From positions 62,001-126,000 of the forward strand of contig CASEFX010000007.1 of the NCBI GenBank assembly GCA_949287305.1: a stretch of DNA of 64,000 nt, given 5' to 3'. The notes beneath the pieces were generated by a model, which saw only the letters and a program-made list of their open reading frames with translations, ran no database searches and was not told the DNA's origin. A program made the position numbers and the translations under genes. This stretch comes from an uncultured Sutterella sp. (lineage in GTDB: Bacteria; Pseudomonadota; Gammaproteobacteria; Burkholderiales; Burkholderiaceae_F). The first letter of the stretch is position 1; each line of letters starts with the position of its first letter. Of this stretch, positions 1 to 9,197 are shown piece after piece.

Positions 1-276
1 AAGGGCGCCGCGCAGGCCGAACGCATCCGCGCCTCGGCCGACCGTCAGAGCGAAGTGATCCTCGCCGAAGCGTACCGCGACGCCCAGAAGACGAAGGGCG
101 AAGGCGACGCCGAGGCCTCCCGCGTCTATGCGGAGGCCTTCGGAAAGGATCCGGAGTTCGCGCGCTTCTACCGCAACCTCGAAGCCTATCGCCAGAGCTT
201 CTCCGAGAAGACCGACGTCCTCGTGATGGATCCGTCTTCGGACTTCCTCGGGTACATGAAGGACAGCAAGCGTTGA
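1..276 (+). CDS. hflC: HflC, C-terminal end (partial)
   Basis: Only the last 91 codons are present; the gene enters from the left edge in frame 1. HflC is a membrane-anchored SPFH/prohibitin-domain protein that, with HflK, forms a periplasm-facing complex controlling the FtsH protease. The visible part is the charged helical segment (AEAYRDAQKTKGEGDAEA) and the typical end with RFYRNLEAYRQSF and DPSSDFLGYMK, a signature of HflC rather than HflK. The following DUF2065 gene and purA give the usual betaproteobacterial order. The family assignment is firm; the rest of the gene lies outside the window. Confidence 0.9.
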   Translation, partial: KGAAQAERIRASADRQSEVILAEAYRDAQKTKGEGDAEASRVYAEAFGKDPEFARFYRNLEAYRQSFSEKTDVLVMDPSSDFLGYMKDSKR

Positions 277-332
277 TTTCCCGAACGGGCGGCCCGACAA
301 AGAGGCCGCCCGAAATTCTTTGAGCGAGAACG

Positions 333-530
333 ATGTACGACACGACCGACGTTCTGATCCTCGCCTTCGGATGGATGGCCATTTTCGAAGGCGTTTCGCC
401 GCTTCTCTTTCCCGAGACGTGGCGCAGGGCCGTGCGCGAACTCGTCGAACAGCCCGAGTCGGGACTGCGCGGTTTCGGGGGCGTACTCGTCTGCTGCGGG
501 CTTTGTCTCGTGTGGTACGTTCTCGGTTGA
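333..530 (+). CDS. DUF2065 family small membrane protein (YjeT-like)
   Basis: A 65-residue protein with two predicted hydrophobic helices (about residues 7-27 and 46-64) separated by a short charged loop containing FPETWRRAVREL. This pattern, and the position directly after hflC and before purA, match the DUF2065/YjeT family, which is usually found beside hflKC in proteobacteria. The function of the family is unknown; an inner-membrane location is inferred from the helices. The ATG at 333 gives the full hydrophobic first helix. Confidence 0.8.
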   Translation: MYDTTDVLILAFGWMAIFEGVSPLLFPETWRRAVRELVEQPESGLRGFGGVLVCCGLCLVWYVLG

Positions 531-569
531 TTTTCGCCGAGTTTCCCGCCGATCGCGGGGAAACGCTGA

Positions 570-2024
<1,455 letters not shown>

Positions 2025-2045
2025 AATAACGGATCTCTTTTCAGG

Positions 2046-2071
2046 GAAGCGGCGGCTTAGTCCGCCGCTTC
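2046..2071 (+). terminator. Stem-loop after purA (weak terminator or processing site)
   Basis: Perfect 10-bp arms (GAAGCGGCGG at 2046-2055 and CCGCCGCTTC at 2062-2071) with a 6-base loop, 21 bases after the purA stop. It is followed only by a mixed GAATTTCC stretch, not a clean T-run, so it may attenuate rather than end transcription before the next gene. Confidence 0.45.
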
Positions 2072-2101
2072 GAATTTCCTCCCTCATCCAACATTTGCAA
2101 A

Positions 2102-2623
2102 ATGGCCGACAGACATTATTCTTGGGACGCCTACATCGACCTCAACGAACGTCTCGTGGCGAAGGTCGCCGAGTCGGGCTGGCAGTTCGACAGCATTCTG
2201 TGTCTCTCCCGCGGCGGCATGCGCCCGGGCGACTTCTTCAGCCGTGTCTACGACATGCCGCTCGCCATCCTCGCGACGAGCTCCTACCGTGAAAAGGCCG
2301 GCACCGTTCAGAGCGACCTCGACATCGCCGAATGCATCACGGGCGTGTCGGAACTGAGCGGCAAGGTGCTTCTCGTCGACGACATGGTCGATTCCGGCAA
2401 GACCATCCGCGAAGTGGTCCGCCACCTCAAGGAACGCTATCCCGCGATCACCGAAATCCGCGTGGCGGTGCTCTGGTACAAGGCCCACTCGGTCCTCGTG
2501 CCCGACTGGTACGTCGAATACCTCGAAGACAATCCCTGGATTCATCAGCCCTTCGAATGCTATGACGCGCTCGGCCCGGCGAAGCTGATCGAACGCGTCC
2601 GCGCCAAGCACCCCGAAGCCTGA
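2102..2623 (+). CDS. Purine-type phosphoribosyltransferase (xanthine/hypoxanthine PRTase family)
   Basis: 173 residues. The type I phosphoribosyltransferase PRPP-binding motif is clear: VLLVDDMVDSGKT at about residues 89-101. Near the N-terminus, ILCLSRGGMRPGDFFSR forms the first PRPP loop, and the C-terminal segment with WYKAHSVLVPDWYVEYLEDNPWIHQPFE resembles the Gpt/HPRT-like group found next to purA in Burkholderiales. It probably salvages xanthine, guanine or hypoxanthine to the nucleotide using PRPP; the exact base cannot be read from sequence. It starts 77 bases after purA and is likely co-transcribed at least in part. Confidence 0.85.
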   Translation: MADRHYSWDAYIDLNERLVAKVAESGWQFDSILCLSRGGMRPGDFFSRVYDMPLAILATSSYREKAGTVQSDLDIAECITGVSELSGKVLLVDDMVDSGKTIREVVRHLKERYPAITEIRVAVLWYKAHSVLVPDWYVEYLEDNPWIHQPFECYDALGPAKLIERVRAKHPEA

Positions 2624-2647
2624 TCGGTCTTTGTCCGCCTGACTTCC

Positions 2648-2690
2648 AAACCCGGGCGCGCGGCAAGCGTGTGTCCGGGTTTTCTCTTTT
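2648..2690 (+). terminator. Intrinsic terminator after the phosphoribosyltransferase
   Basis: Arms AAACCCGG (2648-2655) and CCGGGTTT (2675-2682) enclose a GC-rich loop that can itself pair partly; the T-rich TTTCTCTTTTTG follows. Confidence 0.7.
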
Positions 2691-2735
2691 TGTTTCGCCG
2701 GCCCTCCTGGGCCGCCCCACTTCGGAGGCTACGCC

Positions 2736-4145
2736 ATGAGCGACCCCGTCAATGCGGCCGACGCCATCGTGCAGGCCGAAGCCATGCTCGGAGAGGAAGG
2801 TTACTCCCAGCTGGAACGCTATCTGGAAAACATCACGATGGAGAACCTTCTCGGCCAGATCGTCGTGATCGTCATCGCCTACGGACTCGGCTGGTGGCTC
2901 TCGCGCCGCGTCAACGCCTACGCGACGCTCCTCGTTCCCAAGGATTTCGCGGACCGCTCCTTCAAAGCGCAACTGCGGCGCGGATTCATGCACGTCATTC
3001 ATGCCGTCAGCATGAGTTTCGTGACGGGGTGCCTCGTGTCGCTCGGCACCTGGATTTTTCTGCGGACCTTGCACGTCGGGCAGGAGGCGCTTCTTTGCCG
3101 CATCGCCTACAACGTGATGTTCGCCTACGGCATCCTGCTCGTGCTTCTCACGTTCCTCAGGGCCCTGGTGGGCGAAAAGCACGTGACGCCCGCCGTGCGG
3201 CGCTACGTGAGCTACGCTTTCTGGCTTTTGGTGATTCTGCAGTTCTTCGGGGTGTTGGGCGACATCATCTTGACGCTCGACGAAATCCGCCTTCCGATCG
3301 GCAGCGGCGGGCTCTCGCTCTGGAAGCTCCTTCTCGCCTTCATCACCATCTGCCTCACGATCGCGGTCGCGAATGCGCTCGGCAACGGCGCGAAACGCTT
3401 CATTGATGAAAAGTCGGGATGGACGCCGAACCTCAAGATCGTGGTTTCCCGCGTCGTGTACGTCTTCTTCATGATCCTCGCCGTCGTCTTCGGTCTCGGC
3501 GCCGTGGGGATCGACCTTACGGTCCTCTCCGTCTTCGGCGGGGCCTTGGGCGTGGGCCTCGGCTTCGGGCTGCAGAAGATCGCGTCGAACTACATCTCGG
3601 GGTTCATTATCCTGATCGACCGCTCGATCAAGATCGGCGACCTCGTGGAGGCCGCGGGCTTCCGCGGACGCGTCACGCAGATCAACACGCGCTACACGGT
3701 CGTTCGCAACAACGACGGGATCGAGTGCATCGTCCCGAACGAAAACTTCGTGACCTCCCCCGTGGTGAACCACTCCTACACGGAAGAGGCGGCGGTGCAG
3801 TACATCTCGATTTCGATCGCCTACGACGCCGACATCGACCGGGCGCTCGCCATCATGCTCGAAGAAGGCATGCGCGAACGTCCCCGCATCGTGCCGGGCC
3901 GCAAGGGCTGGTCCTATCTCGAATCCTTCGGCGATTCGGGCATCAATCTGAAGCTCGGCTTCTGGGTGAAGGACCCCGTCAACGGGACGGCGGGCCTGCG
4001 CACGGCGATCTCGAAGGCGATCTATCAGCGCTTTGTCGAGGAAGGCATCGAAGTGCCGTACAACCGCCTCGAAATCAACCTTCGCGACGCGCAGGCTCCC
4101 GCGGTGCACGTGAAGGTGGAAGCCGACACGGTCAAGGTCGACTGA
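2736..4145 (+). CDS. MscS-family mechanosensitive ion channel
   Basis: 469 residues. The N-terminal two thirds hold several hydrophobic segments (about residues 34-54, 85-105, 115-135, 155-180, 200-220, 240-270). Then comes the MscS pore-lining helix and beta domain: GGALGVGLGFGLQKIASNYISGF (TM3-like, Gly/Ala rich) followed by GFRGRVTQINTRYTVVRNNDG and a beta/alpha C-terminal domain. This is the medium-size MscS class with extra N-terminal helices, an inner-membrane channel that opens under hypoosmotic stress. It stands alone, with its own terminator after the stop. No sign of truncation. Confidence 0.93.
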   Translation: MSDPVNAADAIVQAEAMLGEEGYSQLERYLENITMENLLGQIVVIVIAYGLGWWLSRRVNAYATLLVPKDFADRSFKAQLRRGFMHVIHAVSMSFVTGCLVSLGTWIFLRTLHVGQEALLCRIAYNVMFAYGILLVLLTFLRALVGEKHVTPAVRRYVSYAFWLLVILQFFGVLGDIILTLDEIRLPIGSGGLSLWKLLLAFITICLTIAVANALGNGAKRFIDEKSGWTPNLKIVVSRVVYVFFMILAVVFGLGAVGIDLTVLSVFGGALGVGLGFGLQKIASNYISGFIILIDRSIKIGDLVEAAGFRGRVTQINTRYTVVRNNDGIECIVPNENFVTSPVVNHSYTEEAAVQYISISIAYDADIDRALAIMLEEGMRERPRIVPGRKGWSYLESFGDSGINLKLGFWVKDPVNGTAGLRTAISKAIYQRFVEEGIEVPYNRLEINLRDAQAPAVHVKVEADTVKVD

Positions 4146-4171
4146 CGCACCCCTGCGGCTTCATAAACGAA

Positions 4172-4210
4172 CGGGCGCTCTCCACGACGGGGGCGCCCGA
4201 TATTTTTTTT
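4172..4210 (+). terminator. Intrinsic terminator of the MscS gene
   Basis: Arms CGGGCGC (4172-4178) and GCGCCCG (4193-4199) followed by a run of eight T (4203-4210). Confidence 0.85.
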
Positions 4211-4226
4211 GGGAGAATCGTTCGGC

Positions 4227-4676
4227 TCAGCGGTAGGGCGTTTCGTCCCAGTCTTCGCGCGGCCGCACGGAAAAGTCGAGTTCGAGTCCGACCGCGTAGA
4301 GGGCGCGCTCCATAGTGTCGATCTTCGTTGCGTGCGCGAGGTCGAGAATGCGCGAGGCTTCGATCGGGCGCAGTCCCATGCGGCGCGAGAGTTCGGCCGT
4401 CGTGATGCCCGCTTCGAGGCAGCGGCGGCGCAAAAGCACCTTCACCGAGAGCAGGACGGAAAAGAAAAAGAGGCTGTCTCCGGGGAGCGCCCGGGGTTCG
4501 ATGTCGGTTCGGCCTTCCTTGAGGCGTTCGTCGATTTTTTCGAGAAGGAGCGCCTGCGCCGCGTCGAGCGCTTCGCCCACGGTCGGCTCGACGACCGAGA
4601 CGTCGTAGCCGCGAAAGCTGAGCCGGTATTGATCGTCGGAGAGAAGCGAAACGGTGTAGGGGAAAGTGAGGCGCAT
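4227..4676 (-). CDS. HicB-like protein with C-terminal helix-turn-helix (orphan)
   Basis: 149 residues from the ATG at 4676; an upstream in-frame ATG at 4715 would add 13 residues but the MRLTFPYTVSLLSDDQYRLSF start fits the HicB fold (antiparallel sheet of the partial RNase-H fold). The middle has the helix EPTVGEALDAAQALLLEKI, and the C-terminus (about residues 85-125) is a Cro/XRE-type helix-turn-helix with GITTAELSRRMGLRPIEASRILDL. HicB proteins are antitoxins and autoregulators paired with the small HicA toxin. No HicA reading frame is seen on either side: only about 100 bases separate it from the flavoprotein upstream on this strand. It may therefore act as a stand-alone DNA-binding regulator, possibly of the adjacent genes; that is inference. 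Confidence 0.72.
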   Translation of the reverse strand: MRLTFPYTVSLLSDDQYRLSFRGYDVSVVEPTVGEALDAAQALLLEKIDERLKEGRTDIEPRALPGDSLFFFSVLLSVKVLLRRRCLEAGITTAELSRRMGLRPIEASRILDLAHATKIDTMERALYAVGLELDFSVRPREDWDETPYR

Positions 4677-4715
4677 GGGAAGAAACCCTTCGGGAAGACT
4701 CCGAAATCCTAGCAA

Positions 4716-4753
4716 AAAGGAAAAAGCCGCGGTGAAGCGAACTTCACCGCGGC
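4716..4753 (-). terminator. Terminator of the 4778-6325 flavoprotein gene
   Basis: Perfect 12-bp stem (4726-4737 with 4742-4753) and a CGAA tetraloop; read on the minus strand it is followed by a T-rich CTTTTTCCTTTTT. Confidence 0.88.
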
Positions 4754-4777
4754 CCTCGGGAGTCGGCCCGAACGAGA

Positions 4778-6325
4778 TCAGGCTTCCTTATAGCCCGTCA
4801 CGTACTTGCCGGCCATGTAGCCCGACGTGTGCGCGAAGCCGCAGGCGTTGCCGCCGCAGTAGAAGGCGCCGTGCACGCCCGCGACGGTTTCGCCCGCCGC
4901 GTAGAGGCCCTTGATCGGCTTCATGTCCCAGCCGAGCACTTCGAAGTGTTCGGTGACGCGAACGCCGCCGCAGGAGAGGTTGTTCCAGGAGAACATGCGG
5001 ATGAGGTAGTAGGGACCCTTTTCGATCTTCCACTCCTGATCCTTGCGCCCGAACTGCAGGTCGTTCTTCGTTTCGACGGCCTTGTTCCAGACGGCGAGCT
5101 GTTCCTTGAGGCCTTCGAGGTTCACACCGCTCTTTTCGCAGAGTTCTTCGAGCGTGTCGGCCTTCCAGAGGTTCTGGCCCTTCTGGAATTCGCTTTCGAT
5201 GCGTTCGGCCGTCCAGGAGGGAAGACCCACGAGGGCGGAGAGCTTGATCTTCTGGAGCGTGCGCTGCCAGGTGGCTTCGTCGGCGAGAACGTAGTGGCAG
5301 CCGTCCGGATTGAAGGCGAGGCTCGGCGTCACGTGGCAGATGCCTTCCTTTTCCGTGATGAAGCGCTTGCCGTTCTTGTTGATGAGGATGCCGCCGTTGT
5401 TGGTGATGAACCACCAGCGGCAGTAGGGGCCGTTGCGCCCGTGCGTGACGATGCCGCAGGGATAGGAGGCGATGTACTGCATGTGCGAGAGCGGCGTGCC
5501 GAGGTCGCGAACGGCCGTGAGCATGGCTTCGCCGTCGCTCGTCGGGCAACCGATCACGACGCCCTTGCCCGCGACGTTCGGAACCCAGCGGTCGAGCGAT
5601 TCGGCCGTGCCGGTGATGCCGCCCGTGGCCATGACGACGCCCATCTTGGCGCGGCAGGTGACCTTGTTCTTGCCTTCGCCGCATTCGACGCCGACGACGC
5701 GGTTCTGCGCCTCGTCATAGAAGAAGCGCCTCACGCCCATGCCGTGATGGATCTTGAGCTTGCGCTCTTCGAGCTGCTTCACAAGCACTTCGATGTAGTC
5801 GCGGCCCTTGAAGGAGTCCTGACGCATGCAGCGGTTGTGGGAGTGACCGGCATAGGGTTCGATGTGGTGCTTGGCGAGGCCGCGTTCGGCCAGCCAGTCG
5901 AAGGCTTCGCCCGAGTGCTTGGCGAAGGCGTAGACCGGTTCCTTCAGGCTCATGTGGTTGCCGTAGGCGATGATATCCTGCGCGAAGGCTTCCCAGGAGT
6001 CCTTGATCGAGGGATCGGCCTTCTGCATCTTCGTGCCGTAGGCGGCGAAAAGACCGCCGCAGAGGTTCGTCGCGGTGTGGAAGGGGCTCTGGCCCTTGTC
6101 GAAGATTTCCACCTTGGCGCCCGCGTCGTGGGCCTGGCAGGCGGCCATCATGCCCGCGCCACCGCAACCGAGGACGACGACGTCGGTTTCCATATCCCAC
6201 TTTTCAGGGAGAGCGGTCAGCGTGCGCGCATGGGCAAGGCCCGGAAGGGCTGCGGCGGCGGCAGCGGTCGAAACCGCGGCGCCGAGGAAGTGACGACGGG
6301 ACAAATCGGTTTTCGACATGATCAT
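4778..6325 (-). CDS. TAT-exported FAD flavoprotein of the fumarate/urocanate reductase superfamily
   Basis: 515 residues. The N-terminus is a twin-arginine signal (SRRHFLG plus an Ala-rich stretch ending in AHA near residue 33), so it is exported folded with its flavin. The FAD Rossmann motif VVVLGCGGAGMMAACQAHDAG follows (about residues 49-69); the end has GLYAAGETVAGVHGAF and GGNACGFAHTSGY, the usual FAD-binding close of this superfamily. No heme or FMN domain is present; its electron donor is most likely the tetraheme cytochrome encoded just upstream, whose stop overlaps this start (ATGA). Compared by eye with flavocytochrome c3, the substrate arginine in NRLGGN is replaced (FYCGGN) and the His before TMGG is not kept, so the acceptor is probably not fumarate. 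Substrate unknown. A second ATG lies two codons downstream. Confidence 0.85.
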   Translation of the reverse strand: MIMSKTDLSRRHFLGAAVSTAAAAAALPGLAHARTLTALPEKWDMETDVVVLGCGGAGMMAACQAHDAGAKVEIFDKGQSPFHTATNLCGGLFAAYGTKMQKADPSIKDSWEAFAQDIIAYGNHMSLKEPVYAFAKHSGEAFDWLAERGLAKHHIEPYAGHSHNRCMRQDSFKGRDYIEVLVKQLEERKLKIHHGMGVRRFFYDEAQNRVVGVECGEGKNKVTCRAKMGVVMATGGITGTAESLDRWVPNVAGKGVVIGCPTSDGEAMLTAVRDLGTPLSHMQYIASYPCGIVTHGRNGPYCRWWFITNNGGILINKNGKRFITEKEGICHVTPSLAFNPDGCHYVLADEATWQRTLQKIKLSALVGLPSWTAERIESEFQKGQNLWKADTLEELCEKSGVNLEGLKEQLAVWNKAVETKNDLQFGRKDQEWKIEKGPYYLIRMFSWNNLSCGGVRVTEHFEVLGWDMKPIKGLYAAGETVAGVHGAFYCGGNACGFAHTSGYMAGKYVTGYKEA

Positions 6326-6651
6326 TCCCCCTTCATTTTGATGTTGAACGTATGGCAGTCATTGCATTCGAAGCGGGGCTTCGCGTGCATGCTGTGGCAA
6401 TTCGAGCAGTCGGCCTCCCCGCGGTGCGAGGCGTGGGGGTTGGGCGTCATCGCCTTGGTGCGTTCGGCGACCTTGGCGTAGCTTTCGTGGCAGGTGAGGC
6501 ACGTTTCCTTGGCCGGAGCGGTCATCTTGTCGCCCTGGTGGCAGGTCGTGCAGGGAAGCGACGAGTGGGGCCCGTTGATCGTGACGGCGCCGGCGGCGCC
6601 GACGAGACCGATCGAAAGCATCGTCGCGAGCAGTGCGGATTTGAGATGCAT
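6322..6651 (-). CDS. Periplasmic tetraheme cytochrome c (electron donor to the flavoprotein)
   Basis: 109 residues from the ATG at 6651, preceded by GGGAG; a longer frame start at 6690 adds a non-signal-like extension. Residues 1-22 form a Sec signal peptide (MHLKSALLATMLSIGLVGAAG). Four CxxCH heme sites follow: CTTCH, CLTCH, CSNCH and CNDCH, with extra His residues (HSS, HASH, HSMH) that can serve as distal ligands. Size and spacing match the tetraheme domain of flavocytochrome c3/CymA-fed reductases, here as a separate subunit. The stop overlaps the flavoprotein start by 4 bases, a sign of translational coupling and a working pair. Confidence 0.92.
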   Translation of the reverse strand: MHLKSALLATMLSIGLVGAAGAVTINGPHSSLPCTTCHQGDKMTAPAKETCLTCHESYAKVAERTKAMTPNPHASHRGEADCSNCHSMHAKPRFECNDCHTFNIKMKGE

Positions 6652-6714
6652 GGTAAGTCTCCCGATGGATGAGTGGCCGGCCGCCCGCAAGGAGCGGCCG
6701 ACGAGGGTAAGGGG

Positions 6715-7659
6715 TCAGTGTTCGCCCGCAGCGTTGAGGACCGCGACCATGTCTTCGAGATACATGCGGGCGCGGTCAAGGGGCGAGAGCGTCAGCGCGA
6801 GTTCGGCGTTGCAGGCTTCGATCGAAATCGGCAGGCCAGGCAGATGTTTGAGAAGCGTCTTCAGGTCCGCCGCGCCCGTGCCGGGCGAGAGGCGGAAGTT
6901 GCGGGCCTGATAGAGGATCCCGTCCATGTCCTTGGGACGTTCGGCCGTGATGTCGCACATCTGGCAGTAGTGAAGCGACCCGGGCGGCAGCGCGTCGATG
7001 TCTTCATAGCGGTTGTCGGCGCGGAAGAAGTGGATCGGATCGACGAGCACGCCCGCGTTCGGACGGTTGACGCGCTTCATGGCGTCGCCCGCTGCCTTGA
7101 CGGTCGCGATGTCGCACCAGGGCATGGGTTCGACGTTGAGGGTGAGGCCGTAGGGATGCGCGATTTCGCAGAGTTCGGCGAAGTTGTCGCAGAAGCGGTT
7201 GTAGTCGGGATCGTTCCCGGCGACGAGCACCTGCGAGGCGCCGAGGCGGGCGCCCGTTTCAAAGAAGGGCTTCCAGTTGATGGCGCGGGTGTCGGGCTTG
7301 ACGCGCAGGATTTCGATGTCGAGCACCTTGACGCCCGTGGCGCGCAGGTTGGCTTCGACTTCGCGGATCATCGGGGTGTCGCCGATCATGTCCCACTGCG
7401 TTTCCGTGGGCGTGGCGGGAACCAGACGGATGCCGACGTGGCTGTAGCCCGCCTTGGCGGCGCAGAGCACCTGATTGGCGGGGGAGACGTCGAGCACCGT
7501 GAGGGCGGCCAGACTGATGGGGCGCGGAAGCTTGAGGGGTTCAAACTTGCGGTCTTCAAGCTTGACGGGCTGAACTTTGGCCTGGGCCGTGCGGGCAAGG
7601 CCGGCACCGGCGGCGAGAAGGGCGGAGGCCGTCAGAAAACGGCGTCGGGCGATGGTCAT
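6715..7659 (-). CDS. TAT-exported TIM-barrel protein, sugar phosphate isomerase/epimerase (AP endonuclease 2) fold
   Basis: 314 residues with a twin-arginine signal (ARRRFLTASALLAAGAGLART). The mature part is a TIM barrel of the xylose-isomerase-like family: likely metal ligands are Glu in LNVEPMPWCD (about residue 178), Asp and His in VDPIHFF (about 206-209), and Glu in LPISIEACN near the end. So the metal site appears intact. Members act as sugar isomerases, epimerases, or, in some gut bacteria, C-glycoside-cleaving enzymes; export by TAT is unusual for the family. It sits between two exported flavoproteins, 63 bases from the cytochrome gene, so it may prepare the reductase substrate in the periplasm (for example releasing or isomerising a ligand). 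That role is inference. Confidence 0.8.
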   Translation of the reverse strand: MTIARRRFLTASALLAAGAGLARTAQAKVQPVKLEDRKFEPLKLPRPISLAALTVLDVSPANQVLCAAKAGYSHVGIRLVPATPTETQWDMIGDTPMIREVEANLRATGVKVLDIEILRVKPDTRAINWKPFFETGARLGASQVLVAGNDPDYNRFCDNFAELCEIAHPYGLTLNVEPMPWCDIATVKAAGDAMKRVNRPNAGVLVDPIHFFRADNRYEDIDALPPGSLHYCQMCDITAERPKDMDGILYQARNFRLSPGTGAADLKTLLKHLPGLPISIEACNAELALTLSPLDRARMYLEDMVAVLNAAGEH

Positions 7660-7660
7660 G

Positions 7661-7726
7661 GGAGGGATCCTTTTTTGTTGGGATGGAACCGTTTCTCGGT
7701 ACGCCCTTAATCCTAGAGATCCCTCC
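7661..7726 (-). promoter_or_regulatory. Long-range inverted repeat in the leader of the TIM-barrel gene
   Basis: GGAGGGATC at 7661-7669 and GATCCCTCC at 7718-7726 are perfect 9-bp inverted copies flanking 48 bases, immediately upstream of the ATG at 7659. In the minus-strand transcript the downstream arm overlaps the ribosome-binding region (AAGGATCC), so pairing of the arms would mask it. It could equally be a DNA-level operator. Confidence 0.5.
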
Positions 7727-7766
7727 GTCTTTCTAATACCGCCCGCGGGAGGTAACCGTGAGCGGT

Positions 7767-9197
7767 TTACTTCGGCGCCGCGGCCGCCTCCTCGCCCGCG
7801 ATGCGTCCGAATACGAAGCAGTCGATGAGGCTGTTGCCGCCGAGGCGGTCCCTCCCGTGAATGCCGCCCGTCGTTTCGCCCGCGGCGTAGAGCCCGGGAA
7901 TCGGTTTTCCGGCGCGGTCGAGAACGCGCGCGTGCGTGTCGATCGCGAGTCCCCCGCAGGTGAAGTGCACGGCGAAGCGTTCTTCGCCGAAGTAGTAGGG
8001 CGGCGTGTCGATGCGCTGCGTAAAGACGGTGCGCCCGAAGAGGTCGTCGCGGTTTCGGTCGACCGCCTCGTTGTAGCGGCGAAGGGTTTCGCGAAGCTTC
8101 GCTTCGGGAATTTCCATGGCCTGCGCCATCTCTTCGAGGTTAGCCGCCGCCTGCACGGCGCCCTTGGCGAGCTTCGGACCGAAGGTCGCGTTTTTCTTCG
8201 ACTGCGAGTCGGTGATGACCCAGAAGCGCGAGTCGGGCTGCTTGAGGATCGCTTCGTAGAGCGCGCCGAAGCGCTCCTCTTCGTTGACGAAGCGCTCCCC
8301 GCGGATGTTCACCCAGACTTCCGCGCCGGCGTAGTCGGTGACGCGCCCGCCGATGAAGGGAATGAGCTGGATGTGCGCCATGCCGACCGTCTTCGCGCCG
8401 ATTTGCTCGGCCATTCGGATGCCGTCGCCCGTCGCGCCGTCGAGCGTCTGTCCTTCCGGATTGGCGGTCGTTCTGAGGCCTTCGTGAAGACGGGGATCGA
8501 AGCGGCGCCGCATGACGGGGTTCGCCGTGAAGCCGCCCGTCGCGAGCACGACAGCGGGCGCGCGAAACCGCAGGGGCTCGCCCCGGGGATCGCGGGCGAG
8601 AACGCCCGTGACGCGCCCGGCTTCGGTGAGAAGCGCTTCGGCGCGGGTGCGGTAGTGAATGTCGACGCCGAGGCGCTTGGCCGCGGAGAGGAGCGTCTGC
8701 ACGTAGTCGTAGCCCGCCCGCACGGAGCCCGTCGAGATGTTGCGCACGGCCGTGGACGACACCGCCCGGAAGGGCTCGAGATTCCAGCGCACGCCGAGCT
8801 GTATGAGCCAAATCACGGCGTCGTAACTTTTTTGCGCGAGAAGCCGCACGAGTTCGGGATCGGATTCGGGCCCGCCCGCCTCCAGGGTGTCGCGCACGAA
8901 GCGCTCGATGTTTTCGTCGCGCTCTCCCGTTTCCGAATCGGGAAAGGCGACCGAGACGGATCCCGTCGAGAGAATGGAATGGCCGCCCAAAAGCGGAGCC
9001 TTTTCGAGAAGCGCCACGCGGCGCGCTCCCGACTGAAGGGCCGACACCGCGGCGGAAAGTCCCGCCGCGCCCGACCCCACGATCACGACGTCGAAGGAAA
9101 GCTCCCGGGCTTTGACGGGCGCCTCCGAGGCGGGCAGGGCAAAGGGCGCCGAAAGCCCGAGGGCCAGGGCGGAATTAAGAAAGCGTCGTCTTTGCAT
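7767..9197 (-). CDS. TAT-exported FAD flavoprotein (fumarate reductase/3-ketosteroid dehydrogenase superfamily)
   Basis: 476 residues from the ATG at 9197, preceded by GGGGTAC; an ATG at 9263 would put 22 residues before the signal, which is why I rejected it. Signal: MQRRRFLNSALALGLS, twin-arginine type. FAD motif VVIVGSGAAGLSAAVSA at about residues 37-53, LEKAPLLGGHS, ATGGFTANP, and a C-terminal GLYAAGETTGGIHG followed by DRLGGNS. The late Arg of the dicarboxylate site (RLGGNS) is kept, but the His before TxGG is Phe (HFTCGG) and, by eye, the catalytic Arg region reads YAGAEVWVN with Tyr in place of Arg. It overlaps the end of the response regulator gene by 23 bases and lies 5-prime of the TIM-barrel gene. 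The acceptor is unknown. No heme subunit is adjacent; it may share the tetraheme cytochrome at 6322-6651. Confidence 0.84.
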   Translation of the reverse strand: MQRRRFLNSALALGLSAPFALPASEAPVKARELSFDVVIVGSGAAGLSAAVSALQSGARRVALLEKAPLLGGHSILSTGSVSVAFPDSETGERDENIERFVRDTLEAGGPESDPELVRLLAQKSYDAVIWLIQLGVRWNLEPFRAVSSTAVRNISTGSVRAGYDYVQTLLSAAKRLGVDIHYRTRAEALLTEAGRVTGVLARDPRGEPLRFRAPAVVLATGGFTANPVMRRRFDPRLHEGLRTTANPEGQTLDGATGDGIRMAEQIGAKTVGMAHIQLIPFIGGRVTDYAGAEVWVNIRGERFVNEEERFGALYEAILKQPDSRFWVITDSQSKKNATFGPKLAKGAVQAAANLEEMAQAMEIPEAKLRETLRRYNEAVDRNRDDLFGRTVFTQRIDTPPYYFGEERFAVHFTCGGLAIDTHARVLDRAGKPIPGLYAAGETTGGIHGRDRLGGNSLIDCFVFGRIAGEEAAAAPK

